Assembly: GCF_021545335.1 (NCBI RefSeq)
Contig: NZ_CP089312.1
Coordinates: 7,130,001 to 7,194,000 of the forward strand
Direction: 5' to 3'
DNA length: 64,000 nt
DNA from: Streptomyces sp. GQFP
GTDB lineage: Bacteria > Actinomycetota > Actinomycetes > Streptomycetales > Streptomycetaceae
Shown here in pieces: positions 54,169 through 61,344 of the stretch. Under the pieces are notes generated by a model that was given only the letters and a program-made list of their open reading frames with translations, was not told the origin of the DNA and did no database searches. A program made the position numbers and the translations under genes. Numbering within the stretch: position 1 is the first letter of the stretch; the number at the start of each line of letters is the position of its first letter.

Positions 54169-55368
54169 GTGGCGACAGATCTCAGGCAGCGGATGTTGGA
54201 GGGGAAGTCCGAGCTCCCGCGAGCGGGCCGGCTGGCTCGGACGGGCGGGTTGTTTCCGCCCTACGTCGTCCTCGGGGGTGATGGCTCCGAAGTCGAACCG
54301 GTCACGGAGTACTTGAAGGATCTCGCGCTCAGCGACGTGAGCGTGCTGACGCCTCGGAGCTATGGCTATGACCTGCTCCGTTGGCTTCGTCTTCTGGCGG
54401 TCCTGGAGGTGGCCTGGGATCGTGCGACTCCGTCTGAGCTCGATGTTCTGGTGGGCTGGATGAAGTCCGCGCCCAACCCTCAACGTCGCAGGTCAGCAGG
54501 TGGTACCCGGCCTGGAGTCGTCAACCCGCTCACGGGCAAGCCTTCGTTGAAGGCGGGCTACGCACCTCGGACGATCAATCACTGCCTCACGGTCATCCAC
54601 GGCTTCTATGCCTTCCACGCGATCGGTGGCCGCGGACCGGTGGTGAATCCGGTTCCCGAGTCCCGACAGCAACGGACTGCGCTGAGTCATCGGAGCCCGC
54701 TGGAGACCAAGCCGACCGTGCGTCGAGGCCGGCTTCGCCAGAAGGTGCCTCAGCAAGCACCCCGCGCGATTCCTGATCGCCTTTGGGACGAGTTGTTCGC
54801 CGCGATGCGGTGCGACAGGGATCGTGCGCTGCTGGAGATTTACGTTTCCAGCGGTGCGCGGGCGAGTGAGCTGCTCGGCGCTCTCGCCGAAGACGTCGGC
54901 TGGGCTGAGCAGCTGATCTATGTGATCTCCAAGGGCACCCGGCTTCGGCAGGGGGTGCCCATGTCGCCGCAGGGCCTCCGATATCTGGCTGCCTACCTGG
55001 CAGAGGGTGAGCCGCTCGCACCCGGCGATCCGCTGTGGAGAACTCGCCGCGGCGAGTCCCGGGCCTTGACCTACTGGGCCATGCGCCGGGTCTTGCAGCG
55101 GGCGAATGAGCAGCTCGGGACGAACTGGACTCTTCATGATCTCCGGCATACGGCTTCGACGCGTATGGCCAACGGCGGCACGATGACCCTGGCTGAGGAC
55201 CAGACGATCCTCCGGCATGCAGACATCAACACGACCGGTGTGTACCTCACTGTCCGGATTGAGGATATGTTCGACCGTCTCCAAGAGCACTACACGCGCC
55301 CTCGGCCCGTCCGGACGTACGCCGCGGGCTACTCGGCCGACGACATGAAGGCGGTCTTCGGTGAGTAA
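54169..55368 (+). CDS. Tyrosine recombinase A
   Basis: About 399 residues from GTG 54169, with GGAGGG six bases upstream. It has an N-terminal core-binding-like domain with TPRSYGYDLLRWLRLLAVLE. The catalytic domain has Arg in YVSSGARASELLGA, Lys in VISKGTRLRQG, HxxR in TLHDLRHTASTRM, His in ILRHADINTTG and the Tyr nearby (VYLTV). All active-site positions are present. It overlaps recombinase B by 8 bases, so the two are made together. Confidence 0.9.
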   Translation: MATDLRQRMLEGKSELPRAGRLARTGGLFPPYVVLGGDGSEVEPVTEYLKDLALSDVSVLTPRSYGYDLLRWLRLLAVLEVAWDRATPSELDVLVGWMKSAPNPQRRRSAGGTRPGVVNPLTGKPSLKAGYAPRTINHCLTVIHGFYAFHAIGGRGPVVNPVPESRQQRTALSHRSPLETKPTVRRGRLRQKVPQQAPRAIPDRLWDELFAAMRCDRDRALLEIYVSSGARASELLGALAEDVGWAEQLIYVISKGTRLRQGVPMSPQGLRYLAAYLAEGEPLAPGDPLWRTRRGESRALTYWAMRRVLQRANEQLGTNWTLHDLRHTASTRMANGGTMTLAEDQTILRHADINTTGVYLTVRIEDMFDRLQEHYTRPRPVRTYAAGYSADDMKAVFGE

Positions 55369-57775
55369 CCCCACCCGAGCAGGTCGCTTCCCCGACAGCA
55401 GTGCCTCCCTTGGTGAATCACCGATCGAGCCTCCTGGCCGGATCCTCCAGCCGCCCCTCGTTCGGCAACGTCCGCAGCCATTCGGGGATCTTTCGCAGGC
55501 GGACATGGATCTCATCGGCAAGCTCGCCGGCGATCTGCCGGATGTTCACACAGAGACCACCCGGGAGAGACGGCTGCTGGTCGTCCGGATGCTGCTGCGC
55601 CACCTCGATCAGTTCCCCGGTGGAACCTGGCAAGAACGCTGGGAGGCCAGCGGCCTGAACGACGCCAAGACCCCAGTCCGCGATCGGGAAAGCACCAAGG
55701 AACGCAGGGCGTTCATCACCACGGGCCTCAAGACGGTCCTGGCCCTGCGACTGATCCAGCCCTCGCTGGAAGCATTCCGCTCCAACAAGTTCATGGGCTA
55801 CCAGGGCATGTTCCTCCCGGCTCAGGGCGACCCGCTCGTGGACCAGTTCGTCGCTGCCGTGAGCCGGCACGAGGTGAGCCAGGTCCACCGCGACCACGCC
55901 CTGTTCGACGTGGCCTTCGCCCTGACCTGCCACGGGCTCTCCTTCGCCGACCTGAGCCCCGAAGCGCTGCTGTATCACTCCCAGGAGTGCCGCCGGCTCG
56001 GCCTCACAACTGCGAACATCGGCGATCCACGCCGCCACCAGGGCCAAGTGGCGTGGCAGGTGCTGCACCGGATGGGGCACTTCCCCGATGGCACTCCTCC
56101 GAGGATGAAGGAGCTCCTCCTGCCTGGCCAGCGCAGTATCGAAGAGCTGGTGGCGTTCCGGCCGATCGGCAGCGGGCCGGTACGGCAACTGATCATCGAC
56201 TACCTCACTCGCCGGGCGAGCGAAGTCGACTACAGCACCTTGAAGAACCTCGCCAGGACCATCGCCCACACCTTCTGGCGGAAGATCGAAGCGATCAACC
56301 CGGGCCAGCGTGATCTTCACATCGATCAGGCCGTCTACGCCCAGTGGAAGGCCGAGCTGCGCCTCCGTGAGAACGGTAAGCCCCGCACCGACGCCGAGCA
56401 CATCCTGTTGCAGGTCCGCTCCTTCTACCTGGACTTGCACAGTTGGGCGGTGGAAGAGCCCGAGCGGTGGGCCGCCTGGGCGGCCCCGTGCCCCATCTCG
56501 CGCGGCGACCTGCGCGGGTTCGGCGCTCGTCGTCGTCTCCAGGAACGCACTGATGACCGGACCCGGCAGCGCCAACCCCTGCTGCCGATCCTCGTTGCTC
56601 ATGTGGAGACACGGTTCGAGGATGCTCAGGACTTCTTGGCCGTCGCATCCTCCGCCTCCCCCGGTGCTTGTTTCGTCCACAAGGGACGGCAATACTGCCG
56701 AACGCTTGAGGGACCTTGCGATTTCGCTGGCGATCCCATCATTCATGTGCGCGACACCGAGTCCAGTGAGCTGATCGATGCCACCGCCTCGGAAGAGTCG
56801 CTCTTCTGGGAGTGGGCGACGGTTGAGGTCCTTCGCCATACAGGGATTCGCATCGAAGAACTCGTCGAACTCTCGCAATTGAGCGTACGCCAGTACCAAC
56901 GGCCTAATGGCGAGGTCATCGCACTCCTGGTGATAGCCCCCTCCAAGACGGATCGCGAACGCGTCATACCGATGTCAGCGGAGCTGTTCCATGTCATCGC
57001 CGCGATTATCCGGCGGCTCACCCGCCACGGCAGAAAAATCCCGCTACTCAGCCGCTACGACCAGCACGAAAAGACCTGGTCCGCGCCCATGCCCTTCCTG
57101 TTCCAGCGGCAGAGGGGCGGCACCACGGCGGTCATCAGCCCGCAGCGGGTCCTCAAACTCCTGAGCCGACGGTGCGAAGCCCTGGCTGAGCAGCATGTCG
57201 GGTTCCAAGGGCTGGTCTTCACGCCGCATGACTTTCGGAGGCTGTTCGCGACGGAACTCGTGAACAGCGGCCTGCCCATCCACATCGGCGCGGCTCTACT
57301 CGGACATCTCAATCTTCAAACGACGCGCGGATACGTTACCGTCTTCAACGAGGATGTCGTGCGGCACTATCAGGAATTCCTCCTACGTCGCCGTTCCCTT
57401 CGGCCTCAAGAAGAGTACCGAGTCGCGACGGGAGAGGAATGGGACGAGTTCGAAGAGTATTTCGACAAGAGAAAGGTTGAGCTCGGATCCTGCGGCCGCC
57501 CATATGGGACACCGTGTGCGCATGAGCATGCTTGTATTTGTTGCCCGATGTTGCAAATCGGCCCGAAAATGATTCCTCGGCTTGATGAAATAGAAATAGA
57601 TCTCCAGCAGCGTCGCGAGCGGGCCGAACGCGAAGGCTGGCGCGGCGAGATCGAAGGCATCGATCTGACCATGTCGTTTCTACAGGCGAAACGGATCGAG
57701 GCCCTGCGGTCCCAGCGACTCGGCCAGCACGTCGATCTCGGCCTACCGAACCCTGCGGCCGCTCGCCGAGACTGA
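55361..57775 (+). CDS. Tyrosine recombinase B (large)
   Basis: 804 residues from GTG 55361. A long N-terminal region of unknown role (~residues 1-490) is followed by a phage-integrase-like catalytic domain: Arg in LRHTGIRIEELVELS, Lys in IAPSKTDRERV, HxxR in FTPHDFRRLFATEL, His in LLGHLNLQTTRGY with the Tyr. Near the end, three to four Cys (SCGRPYGTPCAHEHACICC) could form a metal site. Paired recombinases of unequal size occur in Tn554-like units; relationship to them is inference. Confidence 0.88.
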   Translation: MSNPTRAGRFPDSSASLGESPIEPPGRILQPPLVRQRPQPFGDLSQADMDLIGKLAGDLPDVHTETTRERRLLVVRMLLRHLDQFPGGTWQERWEASGLNDAKTPVRDRESTKERRAFITTGLKTVLALRLIQPSLEAFRSNKFMGYQGMFLPAQGDPLVDQFVAAVSRHEVSQVHRDHALFDVAFALTCHGLSFADLSPEALLYHSQECRRLGLTTANIGDPRRHQGQVAWQVLHRMGHFPDGTPPRMKELLLPGQRSIEELVAFRPIGSGPVRQLIIDYLTRRASEVDYSTLKNLARTIAHTFWRKIEAINPGQRDLHIDQAVYAQWKAELRLRENGKPRTDAEHILLQVRSFYLDLHSWAVEEPERWAAWAAPCPISRGDLRGFGARRRLQERTDDRTRQRQPLLPILVAHVETRFEDAQDFLAVASSASPGACFVHKGRQYCRTLEGPCDFAGDPIIHVRDTESSELIDATASEESLFWEWATVEVLRHTGIRIEELVELSQLSVRQYQRPNGEVIALLVIAPSKTDRERVIPMSAELFHVIAAIIRRLTRHGRKIPLLSRYDQHEKTWSAPMPFLFQRQRGGTTAVISPQRVLKLLSRRCEALAEQHVGFQGLVFTPHDFRRLFATELVNSGLPIHIGAALLGHLNLQTTRGYVTVFNEDVVRHYQEFLLRRRSLRPQEEYRVATGEEWDEFEEYFDKRKVELGSCGRPYGTPCAHEHACICCPMLQIGPKMIPRLDEIEIDLQQRRERAEREGWRGEIEGIDLTMSFLQAKRIEALRSQRLGQHVDLGLPNPAAARRD

Positions 57776-57810
57776 CCCCAGCCGGCAGCGCTCTCTGTGA
57801 AGCTGGAGGC

Positions 57811-58275
57811 ATGACCACACCACGCCTTCGAAAGGTGGCCCGCGTCATCGTTCTGGATCGTGAAGACCGTGTCCTTCTCCTCCGATACGAGGAGAACGGG
57901 GGCTTTTGGGCGGTTCCTGGTGGGTCCTTGGAACATGGAGGGACCCACCTCGGCGCTGCCCACCGGGAACTGCAGGAAGAACTCGGGGTGATCGACGTGA
58001 AGGTCGGGCCCGAGTTGGCCGTCCGGACCAAGGACCACCTTGTCGGAGGCGAGGCGGCCCGGCAGGTAGAGAAATACTTCGTGGCCGTCGTGGACGCTGT
58101 AGAGATCGACCCGGCCTGGGCCAGCCAGCCTGACGACATCCGCGCTTGGCAGTGGTGGAGTCTGCACGAGATGCAGGAGACGGCTCAGACGATCTATCCG
58201 CTCGGCCTCGCGAAACTCATCATCGACTACCTCCGAAGCGGCCCGCCCACCACGCCGATCGAACTGGCCGGGTAG
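57811..58275 (+). CDS. Intact Nudix hydrolase carried by the mobile unit
   Basis: 154 residues from ATG 57811 (GGAGG upstream), directly behind the recombinases. It is a close paralogue of the Nudix gene that the unit disrupts: RVIVLDREDRVLLLRYEENG, then WAVPGGSLEHGGTHLGAAHR and ELQEELGV, and AWQWWSLHEM late. In its Nudix box the first Glu position is Gly (HGGT for the usual xGET), so activity needs checking. It could act as a substitute for the host gene lost on insertion. Confidence 0.85.
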   Translation: MTTPRLRKVARVIVLDREDRVLLLRYEENGGFWAVPGGSLEHGGTHLGAAHRELQEELGVIDVKVGPELAVRTKDHLVGGEAARQVEKYFVAVVDAVEIDPAWASQPDDIRAWQWWSLHEMQETAQTIYPLGLAKLIIDYLRSGPPTTPIELAG

Positions 58276-58312
58276 CGCTCATCACTCAGCTTGGCGCTAT
58301 TGCGGCGACCGG

Positions 58313-58381
58313 ATGACCGGCCTGGGCGACGCCTTCGCCACCTACGGCCGTATCTTCAAGACGCTTCACCTGGTGGAATTC
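58313..58381 (+). pseudogene. Tn3-family transposase remnant, left part
   Basis: LGDAFATYGRIFKTLHLVEF is a C-terminal segment typical of Tn3 TnpA. It is interrupted at AATTC by a 1522-bp unit and continues at 59904. Confidence 0.75.
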
Positions 58382-58575
58382 GGGTGTGCAATAACCCGTG
58401 GGTTCGGCCGGGCTTCTTTCCTGCGGTACAGCAGGTCAACCGGGCGGGCGGGGCCGACGAGCCCGTGTGGATCATGATGGATCTTCGAAAATCCTGAAAC
58501 TCCATCATGATCCACGTGCAGACGTGCGGGCCGATACCCGCGGATTACCTGATCAGACCCGGTGTCGAGGCGATG
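58382..58575 (+). repeat. Left 194-bp terminal inverted repeat
   Basis: Matches the inverse of 59710-59903 with about four mismatches in 194 positions. It contains a hairpin at 58467-58515: GTGGATCATGATGGA and TCCATCATGATCCAC, a 15-bp stem with a 19-base loop. Confidence 0.9.
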
Positions 58576-58678
58576 AGCGTCACGACGAACTCACGGGATA
58601 TTGCAAAGTCCATCCGTACCGCTGACCAGCGGATACATGCCCACTGTGTGCCGGGTGTCAGAGATAGGCCCCTGGGAC

Positions 58679-59593
58679 CTAGCCGTCGAAGGGGTCTGTA
58701 TCAGGTTCCCAGCTAGGGTCGTCCTCATAGTCGCTGAAACGCTGCATGGTCATTCCGGCCAATTCGAGTTCGTCTCGTGACAGGTCAAGCCCACAGACCA
58801 GACAGGTGAACTGGCGAGGGAGGAACCACTCCCCGTCGTACGGGTCGCCAGATGTCCACTCCCGGCCGCGGACGCTGCCTTGGCTTTCGCAAGCGGGGCA
58901 GGTCATGGGCAGACTTAGTCCCCAGATCTCCGCAGAAGCGAGGCTCGCCTTGAGGGCCTCGCGATCGGGCGTGCTGCCGAGGCGGTGAGTGAAGTCGCTC
59001 CCCGCCTTCCGGGCTTTTCGGACCTTCATGTCGTAGCGGAGCTGCTGCTCTCCGACTGACATCTCCACAATCTGCTTGCTAAGACCGTGGTGTCGTTCCC
59101 AGAAGGACTCAGGAGTCCTGGATATCGCGGGAAGGAGCTGTTCCACGCACAAGATCCCAGCGGTCAGCAGCTGCCGACAGTCGCTGGGAGTGGCCGAACC
59201 CATATGCGTGAGCCCGTTGCGGTTGTCCCGGAGCGAGTCCAAGTCATCGCGCTTCTGGAATGGCTTGCTGAGCTGCTCCTCTGCGCGCTCCATGGCTATC
59301 TTGCCGCTGACAGTGCGCAGCTTGTGGAGAGTCTTGTCGTCGCTGAGTGCAAGCCGGTCGGCGTCGGTGAGCCGTTCCTTCTGCGTGAGGAGAGCTTCGT
59401 CGACGGAGGCCAGGTATGACTTGCAGAGGTGTTCGATGGCGACTGCCATGTGATGGATAGCGAAGTCGGAGTCGTCTGGGTCGGCGGATTCGGAGTAGGA
59501 GTCGAGTGCTGTTTCGGCCCAACGCCGCGCCGAGTTGAAGAGATGTTCGTGGGTCTCAGACACCTGACAGACGATAGAACGTGGCCCGGCCAT
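58679..59593 (-). CDS. HEPN-like protein with C-terminal zinc ribbon
   Basis: About 304 residues from ATG 59593; a GTG at 59563 is an alternative start. The N-terminal helical half (~residues 15-165) has AIHHMAVAIEHLCKSYLAS and later RDNRNGLTHMG, where RNGLTH gives the R-x4-H of HEPN RNases. Near residue 235 a zinc-ribbon-like domain has CPACESQ, and CLVCGLDL follows about 30 residues later. The tail is acidic. HEPN proteins of this kind are often RNA-cleaving toxins in anti-phage defence; that role is inference. It is the only gene of an inverted-repeat cassette. Confidence 0.65.
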   Translation of the reverse strand: MAGPRSIVCQVSETHEHLFNSARRWAETALDSYSESADPDDSDFAIHHMAVAIEHLCKSYLASVDEALLTQKERLTDADRLALSDDKTLHKLRTVSGKIAMERAEEQLSKPFQKRDDLDSLRDNRNGLTHMGSATPSDCRQLLTAGILCVEQLLPAISRTPESFWERHHGLSKQIVEMSVGEQQLRYDMKVRKARKAGSDFTHRLGSTPDREALKASLASAEIWGLSLPMTCPACESQGSVRGREWTSGDPYDGEWFLPRQFTCLVCGLDLSRDELELAGMTMQRFSDYEDDPSWEPDTDPFDG

Positions 59594-59709
59594 GGGGTAC
59601 GGATGCGACAGGTACCGTCCGCTGACTCAGGAGTCGGTGTGAGTGGGCTCGTTCGGTCACCAGGCGAGCGAGCAGGCGGCTCCTACTCGTCTCCTGTCCG
59701 AGGTAGGAG

Positions 59710-59903
59710 CATCGCCTCGACACGGGGTCTCATCAGGTAGTCCGCGGGTATCGGCCCGCACGTCTGCACGTGGATCATGATGGAGTTTCAGGATTTTCGA
59801 AGATCCATCATGATCCACACGGGCTCGTCGGCCCCGCCTGCCCGGTTGACCTGCTGTACCGCAGGAAAGAAGCCCGGCCGAACCCACGGGTTATTGCACA
59901 CCC
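59710..59903 (-). repeat. Right 194-bp terminal inverted repeat
   Basis: The inverse of 58382-58575 with about four mismatches. The same 15-bp-stem hairpin recurs at 59769-59817. Confidence 0.9.
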
Positions 59904-60168
59904 AATTCATCGACTCCGAGGCGTACCGCAGGATGATCGGCGCCCAGCTGAACATCGGCGAGGGCCGCCACGCGCTGGCCCGACGGTTCTTCTTCGGGCG
60001 GGTCGGTGAGCTGCGGCCCGGCCTACCGGGACGGGATGGAGGGCCAGCTCGGCGCGCTGGGCATGGCGCTGAACGCGGCGGTGTGGAACACCCTATATAC
60101 CGGCGCCGCCGTACGGGAGTTGGATCCCGACGCGCCTGCGGCTGCGGGCGGTCCCGGTGTTTGGTGAG
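59904..60168 (+). pseudogene. Tn3-family transposase remnant, right part
   Basis: Continues the fragment at 58313: FIDSEAYRRMIGAQLNIGEG, then RHALARRFFFGRVGELR. After one frameshift it resumes as YRDGMEGQLGALGMALNAAV and ends at the TGA at 60166-60168. Both the order and the wording match the Tn3 TnpA C-terminus. It is clearly inactive. Confidence 0.82.
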
Positions 60169-60179
60169 AGTGTGTGTCC

Positions 60180-60695
60180 ATGACGGCTGAGCAGAGCGCA
60201 CCGCGCGACACGACGGACATCGAGGCCGCCCTCGGGCGCATGGTCTACCAGGCAGCGTCCCTGGAGATGGTGATGCGTTTCGCGGGCGAGATGCTCGCCA
60301 CGGCGCAAGCAACTCGTGATGCACTCGCGTCCCAAACGGCGGGCAGGTTGCTGCCGACCGTCAAGGCGATCGCCGCCCAGCGGACCGAGATCACCCCGGG
60401 GGAGCTCACCGATCTCGGCGAGATCGTCAAGGATGCGGAGCCCCACCTGGCGAGCAGGAACACCTACATACACGGGGCGTGGGGTGAGGTGGACGGTGAC
60501 CTGCTGGCGATGAACCGCAGGCCGAAGAACGGATTCCGTACGAGGCCGCTCGCCGTGGCCGACCTGGAGACGCTCGCGGCCGAGCTGCAAGCCCTGGTGA
60601 ACCGCACCATCGAGTGGACGTACTCGGCCTTGCAGAAGACGCACCCGCACATCTTCACTGCGGACGACAACGAGCAGCCCGGCGACGACACCTGA
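60180..60695 (+). CDS. HEPN-like protein
   Basis: About 171 residues from ATG 60180. An all-helical protein: YQAASLEMVMRFAGEMLATA, VKAIAAQRTEITPGELTDL and EPHLASRNTYIHGAWGEV. RNTYIH gives an R-N-x3-H motif like the catalytic motif of HEPN RNases, in the expected late position. The C-terminus is acidic. It lies inside the recombinase unit just after the Tn3 remnant. The HEPN call is motif-based and tentative; an antitoxin-like partner is not obvious. Confidence 0.55.
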   Translation: MTAEQSAPRDTTDIEAALGRMVYQAASLEMVMRFAGEMLATAQATRDALASQTAGRLLPTVKAIAAQRTEITPGELTDLGEIVKDAEPHLASRNTYIHGAWGEVDGDLLAMNRRPKNGFRTRPLAVADLETLAAELQALVNRTIEWTYSALQKTHPHIFTADDNEQPGDDT

Positions 60696-60864
60696 CGCGC
60701 CTGTCGGCGGGGCTACTTGCTCCCGTCACGACGCTCTTCCGAACGGTGCCGTCGTCAGCCCCGCCGCACCTCGCCGCCCTGACCTGCACAAAGAGGACGC
60801 GACACGGCTTCTCATCGCTCTCCCAAGGTCACCGGTACGCTGGCTGGCTTGACTGGTGCAGAGA

Positions 60865-61246
60865 AGGCTACTGGGCCACCCCCGGCGGTTCCCTGGAGGC
60901 AGGGGAGGACCACGCCGCCGCCGCCGCGCTCCGCGAACTGAGCGAAGAACTCGGCGTCGACGAGAAGGACGTCGTACTGGGCACGCAGCTCGCCGAGCGC
61001 AGCACGGATCATGCAGTCGGCGGGCGGGAAGTCCGGCAGGTCGAGCGGTACTTTCTCGCCCAACTCGCGCCCACGGATGTCGACCTCGCCCGTGCCACTC
61101 AGCCCGACAACATCCAGGCCCATCGCTGGTGGAGTCTTCAGGAGCTGAGGGACACCCCGGAGACGATCTATCCCGTTGGTCTCCTCGACCTCATCACCGA
61201 GGTACTCGCCAAAGGCGTGCCCGAGCGTCCCATCGTCCTGCGCTGA
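60865..61246 (+). pseudogene. 3' fragment of the split Nudix hydrolase gene
   Basis: Begins EGYWATPGGSLEAGED, then an Ala run and LRELSEELGV (the Nudix box, one residue longer than canonical because of an extra GCC repeat). It continues through HRWWSLQELRDTPETIYPVG. Joined to the fragment at 54012 it gives a complete ~160-residue enzyme. Short upstream frames do not supply a proper start. Confidence 0.78.
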
Positions 61247-61344
61247 CCCGACCCGCGTACATCTTCGGAGATTCAGGTCTGGCCTCCGACCCATCCGGCT
61301 AGCGCGTGGGGTCTGACCAGTCAGCAGTGGCATGGGCTGGCCGA

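Larger units (their letters stand above)
58382..59903. mobile_element. 1522-bp inverted-repeat cassette carrying a HEPN-like gene, AATTC target duplication
   Basis: It starts GGGTGTGCAATAACCC and ends with the inverse. AATTC occurs on both outer sides (58377-58381 and 59904-59908), and deleting the unit restores the Tn3 frame as LHLVEFIDSEAYRRM. It has no transposase; the single gene is on the minus strand. It therefore looks like a non-autonomous unit that must be moved by an enzyme encoded elsewhere. Confidence 0.85.
54103..60864 (+). mobile_element. ~6.8-kb integrative unit with paired tyrosine recombinases
   Basis: Bounded by GCAGAG at 54097-54102 and 60859-60864. Removing the DNA between the two copies rebuilds an in-frame Nudix gene (RYPEG-REGYWATPGG). 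TGCACCA also occurs just inside each end in inverted orientation (54113 and ~60854), a possible recombinase-binding remnant. Contents: two tyrosine recombinases, an intact Nudix gene, a Tn3 remnant with a nested cassette, and a HEPN-like gene. Confidence 0.7.

Noticed and set aside
58398..58625. Short open frames inside the 194-bp repeats
   Set aside because: They appear only because the repeat happens to be open in some frames; the same peptide recurs from both ends and runs across the element boundary.
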